From: an uncultured Pelagibacteraceae bacterium
GTDB taxonomy: Bacteria > Pseudomonadota > Alphaproteobacteria > Pelagibacterales > Pelagibacteraceae
Reading direction: 5' to 3'
DNA length: 57,264 nt
Assembly: GCA_902628815.1 (NCBI GenBank)
Contig: CACOOK010000005.1
Span: 1-57,264 of the forward strand
Each line of letters begins with the position of its first letter. The first letter of the stretch is position 1. Made by a program: the position numbers and the translations under genes. Below the pieces are notes generated by a model. It did no database searches. It was not told the origin of the DNA and saw nothing but the letters and a program-made list of their open reading frames with translations. Positions 11,373 to 23,418 of the stretch are shown here, one piece after another.

Positions 11373-12700
11373 TGTCAGAAAAAATTACAGTACCTACTTT
11401 AGGTGAGTCAGTGACAGAGGCAACAGTATCAAAATGGCTAAAGTCTCAAGGAGAAAAAGTAATCGCTGATGAACCAATAGTAGAATTAGAGACTGATAAA
11501 GTAAATGTAGAAGTACCAGCACCATCTAATGGAGTTCTTGGAAGTATAAATGTAAAAGAAGGTGAGACTGTTAATGTGGGCTCTATATTAGGAACTATTA
11601 ACGATAGTAAAAAAAATGATACTTCAGAAATTAAAGAAGTAAAATCATACAGTCCTCCAAAAAAACAACCTATATTGTTTGATGAGAAAAAAGATGTCGC
11701 TACTAAAAAAAAGGCTATAAAACCCAAAATTGAAGAGCAAGTTTTAAAATTAGATGTTGAGAAAGTGGAAGATGAAACTTTAATCTTAGATGAAGTTCAT
11801 GAAGAAAAAAAGGTCTCTAAACAAACTCATAATATCAATCAAGAAACAAAAATTTCTCCAGCAGCTAGAAAAATGGCAAGTGAAGCAAAAATAAATTTGG
11901 AAAAAGTTAAAGGGACAGGAAAAAATGGAATAATTTTGAAAGAAGACATCATGGGATTGATGGGTTCAAAGCCCAGTCCTTCCGAAAGGAAAATAAAACA
12001 TGGACCAGAGGAGAGAGTAAGAATGACAAGACTCAGGTTGACAATCGCTAAAAGATTGAAAGAAGCTCAGGAAAACGCAGCTATGCTTACCACATTTAAC
12101 GAGGTAGATATGAGCGAGGTGATTTCTATGAGAAATGAGTACAAAGATGAGTTTCAAAGAAATTATGGAGTGAAATTGGGTTTTATGTCTTTTTTTGTAA
12201 AAGCTTGCGTAATTGGTTTAAAAAATTTCCCTGCCATAAACTCAGAAATTCAAAGTGATGAGATAGTATATAAAAATTATTATAATATAAGTATCGCTGT
12301 TGGTACAGACAGGGGTTTAGTTGTTCCTGTGTTAAGAGAGACAGACGAGATGTCTTTTGCAGATATTGAAAAAAATATTTCTGCACTAAGTCAAAAAGCT
12401 AGAGACGGTAAAATTACCATTGAAGATCTACAAGGAGGAACATTCACAATTACTAACGGGGGAATTTATGGATCTATGCTGTCCACCCCTATATTAAATC
12501 CACCTCAATCCGCAGTATTAGGTATGCACAACATTGTTGAAAGACCTGTAGTAATAAATGGTAGCATTGAGATAAGACCGGTAATGTACTTAGCTTTGTC
12601 TTATGATCATAGAATTGTAGATGGGAAAGAAGCTGTGTCTTTTTTAAAAATATTAAAAGATTCTTTAGAACAACCAAAAAGGTTATTTTTAAATATATAA
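11372..12700 (+). CDS. sucB: 2-oxoglutarate dehydrogenase E2, dihydrolipoyl succinyltransferase
   Basis: The E2 core that moves the succinyl group from SucA to CoA, 442 residues. It has one N-terminal lipoyl domain with the lipoylated lysine in [14 protein letters not shown] (about residue 43). A long Lys/Glu-rich linker covers about 90-160. A peripheral subunit-binding domain starts [12 protein letters not shown]. The acyltransferase core ends in the catalytic [13 protein letters not shown]. Its start overlaps the sucA stop by 1 nt, and lpd starts immediately after its own stop. The gene context decides between the succinyl- and acetyl-transferase calls. Confidence 0.96.
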   Translation: MSEKITVPTLGESVTEATVSKWLKSQGEKVIADEPIVELETDKVNVEVPAPSNGVLGSINVKEGETVNVGSILGTINDSKKNDTSEIKEVKSYSPPKKQPILFDEKKDVATKKKAIKPKIEEQVLKLDVEKVEDETLILDEVHEEKKVSKQTHNINQETKISPAARKMASEAKINLEKVKGTGKNGIILKEDIMGLMGSKPSPSERKIKHGPEERVRMTRLRLTIAKRLKEAQENAAMLTTFNEVDMSEVISMRNEYKDEFQRNYGVKLGFMSFFVKACVIGLKNFPAINSEIQSDEIVYKNYYNISIAVGTDRGLVVPVLRETDEMSFADIEKNISALSQKARDGKITIEDLQGGTFTITNGGIYGSMLSTPILNPPQSAVLGMHNIVERPVVINGSIEIRPVMYLALSYDHRIVDGKEAVSFLKILKDSLEQPKRLFLNI

Positions 12701-14101
12701 ATGAATAGTTTTGATTTAGTAGTTATAGGAGGAGGCCCAGGCGGTTATGTCTGTGCAATTAGAGCTGCACAACTAGGCTTAAAAACTGCATGCGTAGAGT
12801 CAAGAGGCACACTCGGAGGAACTTGCTTAAATGTTGGCTGTATTCCCTCTAAAAGTTTATTAAATTTATCAGAAAATTTTCATAAAGCTAAGAAAGATTT
12901 CAATAATCAAGGTATCGAAGTCGAAGGTGTTAAATTGAATATTGAAAAAATGATGTCTAATAAAAATAAATCAGTACAAGTTTTAACAAAAGGCGTGGAG
13001 TTTTTGTTTAAAAAAAACAAAGTAACTTATATAAAAGGAAAAGGTGTTCTTTTTTCTAAAAATGATATTGTTGTCTACGATAACAATAAAAAAGCAAACT
13101 ATAGTTCTAAAAATATAGTAATAGCAACCGGTTCCTCAGTTGCTTCTTTGCCAGGAATCGAGATAGATGAAAAAAATATAATATCATCGACAGGTGCGTT
13201 ATCTTTAAATAGTGTTCCAAAAAAATTAGCTGTTATTGGTGGCGGATACATAGGTTTAGAAATGGGTTCTGTATGGTCAAGATTGGGTTCGGATGTTACA
13301 GTTATAGAGTATCTCGATCATATTACTCCAGGTATGGATAGGGAAATTTCAAATGAATTTAAAAAGATTTTAATTAAACAAGGCATCAAATTTAAGATGG
13401 AGTCCAGAGTAAATACTGTAAATAAATCAAATTCTGGCATCTCAATAAATTACACAGACCTAAAAAATTCTAAAGATGAAACTTTAGAATTTGACAAAGT
13501 ACTCGTCTCTGTTGGAAGAAAACCGTACACAGAAGGTCTTAATTTAACAAAAGTAGGAGTTAAAAAGGATAAAAAGGGAAGAATAGAAGTTAATCAAAAA
13601 TTACAAACATCAATTAAAAATATATATGCTATTGGTGATGTTATAAAAGGTCCAATGTTAGCTCATAAGGCAGAAGAGGAGGGCATAGCGGTTGCAGAAA
13701 TATTAGCAGGGCAAGCGGGTCATGTAAATTACGACGTAATACCTGGAGTAATTTATACTTCACCTGAAGTGGCAACAGTCGGTAAAACTGAAGAACAATT
13801 AAAAGAGGAAAAAAAATCTTATAAAGTTGGGAAATTTCCTTTTTTAGCGAATTCAAGGGCAAAAGTTAATAATGAAACCGAGGGTTTTGTTAAAATTCTA
13901 GCAGATAGTAAAACCGATAAAGTTTTAGGTGTTCATATTATAGGCCCTCATTGTGGAGATATGATCGCAGAAATGGCTTTAGCAATGGAATTTGGTGCTA
14001 GCGCAGAGGATATTGCAAGAACGTGCCATGCACACCCAACTCATACTGAAGCAATAAAAGAAGCAGCTTTAGCTGTTGATAAAAGACCAATTCATTTTTA
14101 A
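12701..14101 (+). CDS. lpd: Dihydrolipoyl dehydrogenase (E3)
   Basis: A flavoprotein that reoxidises dihydrolipoamide on 2-oxoacid dehydrogenase E2 subunits and makes NADH, 466 residues. It shows the FAD motif GGGPGGYVCAIRAA, the redox-active disulfide in GGTCLNVGCIPSK, the NAD-binding GGGYIGLEMGSVW, the second FAD contact YAIGDV, and the C-terminal catalytic HAHPTHTE. It is the last gene of the suc block. No second E3 gene lies next to aceF at the other end of the window, so this enzyme may serve both complexes (inference). Confidence 0.97.
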   Translation: MNSFDLVVIGGGPGGYVCAIRAAQLGLKTACVESRGTLGGTCLNVGCIPSKSLLNLSENFHKAKKDFNNQGIEVEGVKLNIEKMMSNKNKSVQVLTKGVEFLFKKNKVTYIKGKGVLFSKNDIVVYDNNKKANYSSKNIVIATGSSVASLPGIEIDEKNIISSTGALSLNSVPKKLAVIGGGYIGLEMGSVWSRLGSDVTVIEYLDHITPGMDREISNEFKKILIKQGIKFKMESRVNTVNKSNSGISINYTDLKNSKDETLEFDKVLVSVGRKPYTEGLNLTKVGVKKDKKGRIEVNQKLQTSIKNIYAIGDVIKGPMLAHKAEEEGIAVAEILAGQAGHVNYDVIPGVIYTSPEVATVGKTEEQLKEEKKSYKVGKFPFLANSRAKVNNETEGFVKILADSKTDKVLGVHIIGPHCGDMIAEMALAMEFGASAEDIARTCHAHPTHTEAIKEAALAVDKRPIHF

Positions 14102-14129
14102 TTAAAAAAAATTAAAATACTATTATCTA

Positions 14130-16073
14130 ATGAAAGCACAAGTGTTGTTGCCAAAAATTTTCAATTTCCCATTTACTTATAATTCTAAAATTCAGATTAA
14201 AATTGGAGATTTGGTAGAAGTTCCTTTCGGAACAAAAAATGAAATTGGCGTAGTTTGGAAAAACAATTATTCAGAGCCAAAAGATATTAAGATTAAGGAT
14301 ATAAAAAGGAAAACTGGGTATTCACTCAATAGCGAATTAATTGATTTTATTGAATGGTTTTCACTATACAACATGGTTCCGATAGGACTTGTTTTAAAAA
14401 TGGCAATTGGAGGAATTGATAAGTTTATCAAAATCAAAGATGATTTAATTACTGTTCAAAAAAAAGAAATTAAAGAGTTTAATCTAAATGATGAGCAGTC
14501 CGAAGCGCTCAAGTTTCTTACCAAAGTAAAAAATAAATTTGATGTATCAGTTTTACAAGGAACAACTGGTTCAGGAAAAACTTTAGTTTATTTTAAAAGA
14601 ATTCAAAGTATAATTAGAAAAAACTATCAAGCCCTTGTCTTATTACCGGAAATATTTTTAACTAATGATTTTAAATCAAGATTTGAGGATTTTTTTGGTT
14701 TTGAACCAGCAATTTGGCACTCAAAAATATCACCAAAAAAAAAGAGAATAATTTGGAAGGGGATAATAAATAATGAAATTAAAATTTTAATAGGTGCAAG
14801 ATCATCATTATTATTACCTTTTAAAAAGCTTGGAATAATAATAGTAGATGAAGAACACGATACTTCTTATAAACAAGATGAAGGCGTAATTTACAACGCA
14901 AGAGATATGGCAATTTCAAGGGCTAACTTTGAAAAAATTCCTATACATTTAGTGACTTCTGTCCCGTCAGTAGAAACATACAATAATATTTGTAACAAAA
15001 AATATAGACATATTAAAATTTTGAAAAGATTTAATGATTACCCTCTTCCAGATACTAAAATAATTAACTTAAATATAAATAAAACTAAAAATAAATTTAT
15101 AGCCAATGAAACAATCGATATTGTTAAAACATTTTTACAAAAAGGTGACCAGATTTTATTCTTTTTAAACAGAAGAGGCTTTGCGCCTTATCTAATTTGT
15201 AAAAAATGTGGATATAAACAAATTTGTCCTAATTGTTCATTATATTTAACATTTCATAAATTGATTAAAAAAGCGATATGCCACCATTGTTCGTTTCAAA
15301 AAAATATAAAATTAAAATGCAAATCTGGAGGACAGTGTGAATTTTTAATGTATGGTGTAGGTGTTGAAAAAATATTCGAAGAAGCAAGAGAAACTTTTCC
15401 CAATAAAAAAATTAATATATTTTCTAGTGACTATTTAAAAACCAAAGAAAAAACAAAAAATTTCTTCAAGGAAATTGTTGATAATAAAATAGACATTCTT
15501 ATTGGAACTCAAATGATTTCTAAAGGTTTTAATTTTCCAAAGTTAAATTGCATTGTTGTTATCGATGCTGATTTTTCTGGAAGGGGTTATGATTTAAGAA
15601 CAACAGAAAAAAATATTCAATTATATCATCAATTAAGTGGAAGAGCTGGAAGGTTTAGCTCTAATTCATTAATTATTTATCAAACTTTAACACCTCAAGA
15701 CTTAACGCTTAATGAATTAATTAAAAATAAGGCAGAGAAACTTCTTGAGCAAGAACTATTTTTAAGAAAAAAAAATAAATTACCTCCTTTTATAAGGTTA
15801 ATTGCTATAATAATTTCATCTAAGAATCAAAGTTTAAGCTTGCAGGGCGCAAGAGAGATCAAAATAAAATTAAATAAGATTAAAGATCTTGAAGTGTTAG
15901 GACCTGTCGACTCTCCTTTGCTTAAAATAAAAAAAAATTTTAGGTCCAGATTATTAATTAGGTTTAATAACCAATTTTTGATGCAAAAAAAAATCCTAAA
16001 TGTCCTAAATACGCTTAAAATCTCATCAAAAATAAAACTTACGGTTGATGTCGATCCTATAAATTTTTCCTAA
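14130..16073 (+). CDS. priA: Primosomal protein N', replication restart helicase
   Basis: A superfamily 2 DNA helicase that loads the replisome at stalled forks. The N-terminal 3'-end binding domain is recognisable (LVEVPFGTKNEIGVVW). Walker A is GTTGSGKT, and Walker B with its flank is IIIVDEEHDTSYKQDEG. The zinc-binding insertion has CKKCGYKQICPNC and CHHC. The C-terminal SGRAGR motif is present. At 647 residues it is shorter than the roughly 730 of E. coli PriA. The motif usually read as SATPS appears here as TSVPS (VTSVPSVETYNN), an oddity to note. It ends 80 nt before atpH. Confidence 0.93.
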   Translation: MKAQVLLPKIFNFPFTYNSKIQIKIGDLVEVPFGTKNEIGVVWKNNYSEPKDIKIKDIKRKTGYSLNSELIDFIEWFSLYNMVPIGLVLKMAIGGIDKFIKIKDDLITVQKKEIKEFNLNDEQSEALKFLTKVKNKFDVSVLQGTTGSGKTLVYFKRIQSIIRKNYQALVLLPEIFLTNDFKSRFEDFFGFEPAIWHSKISPKKKRIIWKGIINNEIKILIGARSSLLLPFKKLGIIIVDEEHDTSYKQDEGVIYNARDMAISRANFEKIPIHLVTSVPSVETYNNICNKKYRHIKILKRFNDYPLPDTKIINLNINKTKNKFIANETIDIVKTFLQKGDQILFFLNRRGFAPYLICKKCGYKQICPNCSLYLTFHKLIKKAICHHCSFQKNIKLKCKSGGQCEFLMYGVGVEKIFEEARETFPNKKINIFSSDYLKTKEKTKNFFKEIVDNKIDILIGTQMISKGFNFPKLNCIVVIDADFSGRGYDLRTTEKNIQLYHQLSGRAGRFSSNSLIIYQTLTPQDLTLNELIKNKAEKLLEQELFLRKKNKLPPFIRLIAIIISSKNQSLSLQGAREIKIKLNKIKDLEVLGPVDSPLLKIKKNFRSRLLIRFNNQFLMQKKILNVLNTLKISSKIKLTVDVDPINFS

Positions 16074-16153
16074 GTTCAAAATTGGTAACTTGATCATAAT
16101 ATACTCTTATGGTACGACCAACGCATATTCACACTTAATTCTTACAATTAAAA

Positions 16154-16711
16154 ATGAGCTCAAACAAATCTTTCTCAACTGAAACTTCAGAAAGGTACTC
16201 TCGCGCTTTGTTTGAGGTTTCAAAAGAATCTTCTGAAATTGATAAAGTTGAAAACGATATTGGAAATTTCCTAACTTTGCTTAATTCAAGTTCCGAAATT
16301 AAAAATTTTATGAATGATCCATCTCAAAATATTAACCAGCAGTACAATGTAATAAATTTAATTTCAGAAAAATTGAATTTTTCAAAAAATTTGAATAATT
16401 TTTTCTTGTTATTAATTAAAAAAAAAAGAATCTTTTTTGTAAAAAAAATTTCTGAAAATTTTTTAAAGCTATGTTCTAAGAAAAGAGGTGAAATAAAAGC
16501 TTCACTAATTTCATCAAAAGACCTCTCTAAATCTGAAATTGACAAAATAAGCAAAGATCTTTCTGAAATAACGGGTTTAATCCTAAAATTTGATCTAAAA
16601 GTAGATGAGAGATTAATAGGAGGTTTAAAACTACAATTGGGCAGTTTTATGATTGATACATCTATCAAAAGTAAATTAAAAAAATACGAACAAATGATGT
16701 TAGAAAATTAA
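16154..16711 (+). CDS. atpH: ATP synthase F1, delta subunit
   Basis: The 185-residue delta (OSCP-like) stalk subunit that links F1 to the peripheral stator. The N-terminal helical domain contains [19 protein letters not shown]. The C-terminal segment [23 protein letters not shown] is the family signature. It is first in the order atpH-atpA-atpG-atpD-atpC; the membrane F0 genes are elsewhere, as is usual in alphaproteobacteria. The 80-nt leader after priA holds a possible -10 element TATACT at 16100-16105 without a convincing -35, so a separate promoter for the operon is only suspected. Confidence 0.95.
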   Translation: MSSNKSFSTETSERYSRALFEVSKESSEIDKVENDIGNFLTLLNSSSEIKNFMNDPSQNINQQYNVINLISEKLNFSKNLNNFFLLLIKKKRIFFVKKISENFLKLCSKKRGEIKASLISSKDLSKSEIDKISKDLSEITGLILKFDLKVDERLIGGLKLQLGSFMIDTSIKSKLKKYEQMMLEN

Positions 16712-16712
16712 A

Positions 16713-18244
16713 ATGACAATAAATCCTTCAGAAATAACCAAATTATTAAAAGACCAGATAAAAAACTTTGGAGAGAAAGCTGAAGTTTCAGAAATAGGAA
16801 AAGTTTTGTCTGTAGGAGATGGTATTGCGCGTGTGTATGGTTTGGACAATGTTCAAGCTGGTGAAATGGTCGAGTTCGAAGACGGTTCCAAAGGTATGGC
16901 ATTAAACTTAGAAAACGATAACGTCGGTGTTGTAATTTTCGGAGATGATAGAAATATCAAAGAAGGAGATACTATAAAAAGAACAAATGCAATCGTTGAT
17001 GTTCCAGTTGGTAAAGAGCTTTTAGGTAGAGTGGTAGATGGATTAGGAAATCCCATAGACGGCAAAGGGTCACTTTCAGTTAAAAATAGAAAACGTGTTG
17101 AAGTAAAAGCTCCGGGCATAATTCCAAGACAATCTGTTAATGAACCAATGCAAACAGGCTTAAAGTCAATTGACTCACTAATACCAATAGGAAGAGGTCA
17201 AAGAGAATTAATTATTGGAGACAGACAGACAGGTAAAACAGCTGTAGCTATCGATGCCATTATTAATCAAAAGAAAATTAATGAGTCTTCAGATGAGAAG
17301 AAAAAATTATACTGTGTTTATGTCGCTATTGGTCAAAAACGTTCAACTGTTGCTCAAATAACAAAAACTTTAGAGGAAGCTGGAGCATTAAAATATACTA
17401 CGATTGTTGCCGCTACAGCTTCGGACTCCGCTCCTTTACAATTTTTAGCTCCTTATACTGGATGTACTATAGGCGAGTATTTTAGAGATAACGGTATGCA
17501 CGCTCTGATAGTTTATGACGATCTATCAAAACAAGCTGTAGCTTATAGACAAATGTCATTATTATTAAGAAGACCTCCTGGACGAGAAGCGTATCCGGGC
17601 GATGTATTTTATTTACATAGTAGACTTTTAGAACGTGCCGCAAAACTTAATGATAAAAGTGGAGGCGGATCTTTAACTGCTCTACCCATTATTGAGACTC
17701 AGGCTGGCGACGTCTCGGCTTACATACCAACAAATGTAATTTCTATTACAGATGGGCAAATATTCCTAGAGACTGAGCTATTCAATCAAGGAATAAGACC
17801 TGCAGTTAACGTGGGCTTATCAGTTTCTAGAGTTGGTTCTGCAGCTCAAACCAAAGCAATGAAGAAAGTGGCAGGGTCGATAAAATTAGAGTTAGCACAA
17901 TACAGAGAAATGGCTGCTTTTGCACAATTTGGCTCTGACTTAGATACCTCTACACAACAACTATTGAATCGGGGATCAAAATTAACAGAACTTTTAAAAC
18001 AAGACCAATACTCACCAATGACTGTAGCAGAACAAGTTATATCTGTTTATGCTGGAGTAAAAGGTTACTTAGATGATTTAGACTTAAGTAAAATAAAAAA
18101 ATTTGAGAAAGATATAATTGACAGAATTAAATCTGACAAACCTGAAATTATAGAGTCTATACAATCATCTGGTAAACTCGAGGAAAACACTGAAAAACTT
18201 TTAGTTCAATTAATAGAGAGTTATAAAAAAAAGGAACATAAATA

Positions 18245-18245
<1 letters not shown>
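16713..18245 (+). CDS. atpA: ATP synthase F1, alpha subunit
   Basis: The non-catalytic nucleotide-binding subunit of the F1 hexamer, 510 residues. The N-terminal beta-barrel includes [20 protein letters not shown]-like residues. Walker A is GDRQTGKTA, and [16 protein letters not shown] gives the Walker B region. The conserved [21 protein letters not shown] and the arginine-finger region [14 protein letters not shown] are present. It starts 1 nt after atpH ends and overlaps the atpG start in a TAATG. Confidence 0.98.
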
Positions 18246-20922
<2,677 letters not shown>

Positions 20923-20930
<8 letters not shown>

Positions 20931-21393
20931 TAAAATTATTAATTTCTTTTAGAAGATTTAAATACATTTCTTTTTTAAAATCCACAATAACTTTAGGAAG
21001 CTGGCTAGGTAAAATCCATTTCCATTCTATAAATTCAGGATTGCCAATTTTTAAATTAATTTCTTCCTCATTGCCTAAAAATTTTACTATAAACCACTTT
21101 TGTCTTTGCCCTCTGTATTTACCTTTCCAAATAATACCTAATAAATTTTCAGGTAATTCATATTCATAATGACCTTTAATTTCTCTTAAAATTTCTATAT
21201 TTTTAATACCTGTTTCCTCATAAAGCTCCCGTCTCATTGCGGATGTATAATCCTCACCTTTGTCAATGCCACCTTGAGGCATTTGCCATTTATCTACAGG
21301 ATTGTCCTTTCTTTTACCTACAAAAACTTTATTTTGATTATTCAAGATTATTACCCCTACACCGGAACGCATAGGAAGTTTTTTCTTAAGCAT
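20923..21393 (-). CDS. rppH: RNA 5'-pyrophosphohydrolase, Nudix family
   Basis: A 156-residue Nudix hydrolase of the RppH/IalA type, expected to remove pyrophosphate from the 5' end of RNA and trigger decay. The start LKKKLPMRSGVGVIILNNQNKVFVG and the specificity segment WQMPQGGIDKGE are typical. The Nudix box reads G-GIDKG-E-DYTSAMR-REL-YEETGI. It is the last gene of the rplU-to-rppH operon, 2 nt after ctpA. Its 3' end overlaps atpC on the other strand. Confidence 0.92.
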
Positions 21394-21395
21394 AA

Positions 21396-22532
21396 TTAAG
21401 AGTTGAAAAGTTTTATCGCGTAATTTAATTGATTATCTTTATCAGAATTAATTTGAAAATTGTCACCTTCTTCTTCCACCAAGATATCGGGCGTCACACC
21501 AACTTCTGAGATTGATTTACCTGATGGTAGATAATATTTTGAAATTGTAAGACGCATGCCCCCACCATTTCCCAAAGGAATAATTGATTGTACTGAACCT
21601 TTACCAAAAGAATTTTCTCCAACTATAATTGCTCTTTTATGATCTTTTAACGCGCCAGCAAAGATTTCAGAAGCGGAAGCAGAACCGTTATTAATCAAGA
21701 CTATAATTGGTTTACCTTTAGTAGCATCACCTCTTCTTGCAAAAAATTTTCTAGTTTCAGAAATTTTCCTTCCTTTAGTTGAGACTATTTCGCCGTCATC
21801 TAGAAAAAAATCTGTTATATTAATAGCTTGTGTAAGAAGACCTCCCGGATTATTTCTTAAATCAAGGACATAACCTTTTACGTTAAATTTCTTTTCAAGA
21901 TTTTTTACCGATTTTAAAAATTGTTTATCACTGTTCTCATTAAATGATTTTAATCTTATGTAACCTAAGTTTTTATCTTTTCCAACAGCTCTTGAACTTA
22001 CCGACTGAACCTCTATGATTTGTCTGACTATTTTGAATTCCAAAGGTTTTTTAATATTTTTTCTCATTACAGTTAAGTCAATAGATGTTCCGACAGGTCC
22101 TCTCATTAATTTTACTGCTTCAATTAATGACTTACCCTGAACTTGCTCGTCACCAATTTTAACAATGTAATCACCAGCTTTAATTCCTGCTCTAGCTGCA
22201 GGAGTATCATCAATAGGTGAAATAACTTTAATTACTCCAGACTCCATTCCAATTTCAATCCCTAAACCACCAAACTCTCCTCTTGTATCAGTCTGCATCT
22301 CTTTAAAAAGTTCCGGGCTCATATAAGCCGAGTATGGATCAAGGGATTGAAGTACTCCATTTATCGCAGAATCCATCATTTTAGTTTGATCAACTTCATC
22401 AACGTACTCTTTTTTAATGTTTTCTAATACTTCTCCAAACAAATCGATTTTTTCGTATAAGTCATTTTTAGCCTGTAAAGTTGAGCATAAAAGTGAAGAT
22501 ATAAATAAAAAGTAAAGTAATTTATTTTTCAT
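21396..22532 (-). CDS. ctpA: C-terminal processing peptidase (S41), periplasmic
   Basis: A serine protease that trims or degrades envelope proteins from their C-termini, 378 residues. A signal peptide (LLYFLFISSLLCSTLQA) is followed by a PDZ domain (GGLGIEIGMESGVIKVISPI, then PAARAGIKAGDYIVKI). The S41 catalytic region has YVLDLRNNPGGLL, the nucleophile serine in NNGSASASEIFAGAL, and the general-base lysine in NSFGKGSVQ. Its start overlaps rsfS by 4 nt (ATGA). In alphaproteobacteria ctpA commonly neighbours rsfS, nadD and rppH, as seen here. Confidence 0.95.
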   Translation of the reverse strand: MKNKLLYFLFISSLLCSTLQAKNDLYEKIDLFGEVLENIKKEYVDEVDQTKMMDSAINGVLQSLDPYSAYMSPELFKEMQTDTRGEFGGLGIEIGMESGVIKVISPIDDTPAARAGIKAGDYIVKIGDEQVQGKSLIEAVKLMRGPVGTSIDLTVMRKNIKKPLEFKIVRQIIEVQSVSSRAVGKDKNLGYIRLKSFNENSDKQFLKSVKNLEKKFNVKGYVLDLRNNPGGLLTQAINITDFFLDDGEIVSTKGRKISETRKFFARRGDATKGKPIIVLINNGSASASEIFAGALKDHKRAIIVGENSFGKGSVQSIIPLGNGGGMRLTISKYYLPSGKSISEVGVTPDILVEEEGDNFQINSDKDNQLNYAIKLFNS

Positions 22533-22876
22533 ATTATTGCTTTTTCCATAGGAATTTCTTCAGCCCACATGTTTTCTAAATCGTAAAACTCTCTTTTTTC
22601 TGGGTGAAATATATGAACTATAATATCTTGAGTATCTACTAGTTTCCAATCTTTACTATCCTTACCCTCCATTTTACAATTATCCAATCCAAGTTTTTTT
22701 AATTCAGTTACCAAAATTTCCGACAAGGATTGAAGATGTCTAGAGGAGGTTCCAGATGCTATAATCATGTAATCTGCTATGTAAGACTTATTTTTTAAAT
22801 CAATCGAGGTAATATTTCTTGCTTTATTATCATCTAAAATTTTTTCAATTGTATTTTTAATTTTAATAATTTTCAT
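22529..22876 (-). CDS. rsfS: Ribosomal silencing factor
   Basis: A 115-residue RsfS/Iojap protein that binds L14 of the 50S subunit and prevents subunit joining under starvation. The family core is visible in DYMIIASGTSSRHLQSLSE, KMEGKDSKDWKLVDTQDIIVHIF-like residues, and the ending REFYDLENMWAEE. It is linked by a TAATG overlap to nadD upstream and by ATGA to ctpA downstream. The nadD-rsfS adjacency is a widespread bacterial arrangement. Confidence 0.95.
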   Translation of the reverse strand: MKIIKIKNTIEKILDDNKARNITSIDLKNKSYIADYMIIASGTSSRHLQSLSEILVTELKKLGLDNCKMEGKDSKDWKLVDTQDIIVHIFHPEKREFYDLENMWAEEIPMEKAII

Positions 22877-23415
22877 TAATTAATCATATTTATATTTTTT
22901 TTTAGAAATGTCGATGAAATTTGTATTGGCCTATTTTTAATAAATATAATGTTTCTTTTTTTTATATATTTCACTGTAATTGAATCTTTGCCTTTTTTAT
23001 CATATCCCCTACGAGAAAAAACAACTAATTTTGTTAATTTTGTAATTTTTTTCCAGCTTTTCCATTTATGAAACTCTAATAAAATATCTGAACCCATTGC
23101 AAAATATAGATTTTTTGGTTTTTTCTTTTTTAAAATGTACTTTATCACATCAATGGTTCTTGATGAACTAACAATTTTATCCAAATATAAAACTTTAATT
23201 TTTTTTGAGTTACTTGCAATTTTTTTTGCTTTGTTTAATCTTTGTTTTAACGAAAAAAATGTTTTTTTCTTAAATGGATTTTTTTTTGTCACTATCCAAT
23301 AAAATTTTTTTAGTTTAAGTTTTTTTATTGCAATTTTTGAAATATGATAATGCCCCATATGTATAGGGTCAAAGCTTCCACCTAAAATACCAATGTCATT
23401 TTTAGGCTTAACCAT
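22876..23415 (-). CDS. nadD: Nicotinate-nucleotide adenylyltransferase
   Basis: Converts nicotinate mononucleotide to deamido-NAD in NAD synthesis. The 179-residue protein has the nucleotidyltransferase signature GGSFDPIHMGHYHI near the N-terminus and the C-terminal ISSTFLKKN, which corresponds to the usual ISSTxIR. The conserved KKNPFKKKTFFSLKQR segment also fits. It is very lysine-rich. It lies 3 nt after proA and overlaps rsfS by 1 nt. Confidence 0.92.
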   Translation of the reverse strand: MVKPKNDIGILGGSFDPIHMGHYHISKIAIKKLKLKKFYWIVTKKNPFKKKTFFSLKQRLNKAKKIASNSKKIKVLYLDKIVSSSRTIDVIKYILKKKKPKNLYFAMGSDILLEFHKWKSWKKITKLTKLVVFSRRGYDKKGKDSITVKYIKKRNIIFIKNRPIQISSTFLKKNINMIN

Positions 23416-23418
23416 TGA

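Noticed and set aside
16074-16153. A definite atp operon promoter in the gap after priA
   Set aside because: A TATACT -10-like sequence is present, but no -35 element at 16-18 nt is convincing; the candidates TTGGTA and TTGATC are wrongly spaced or have poor partners.
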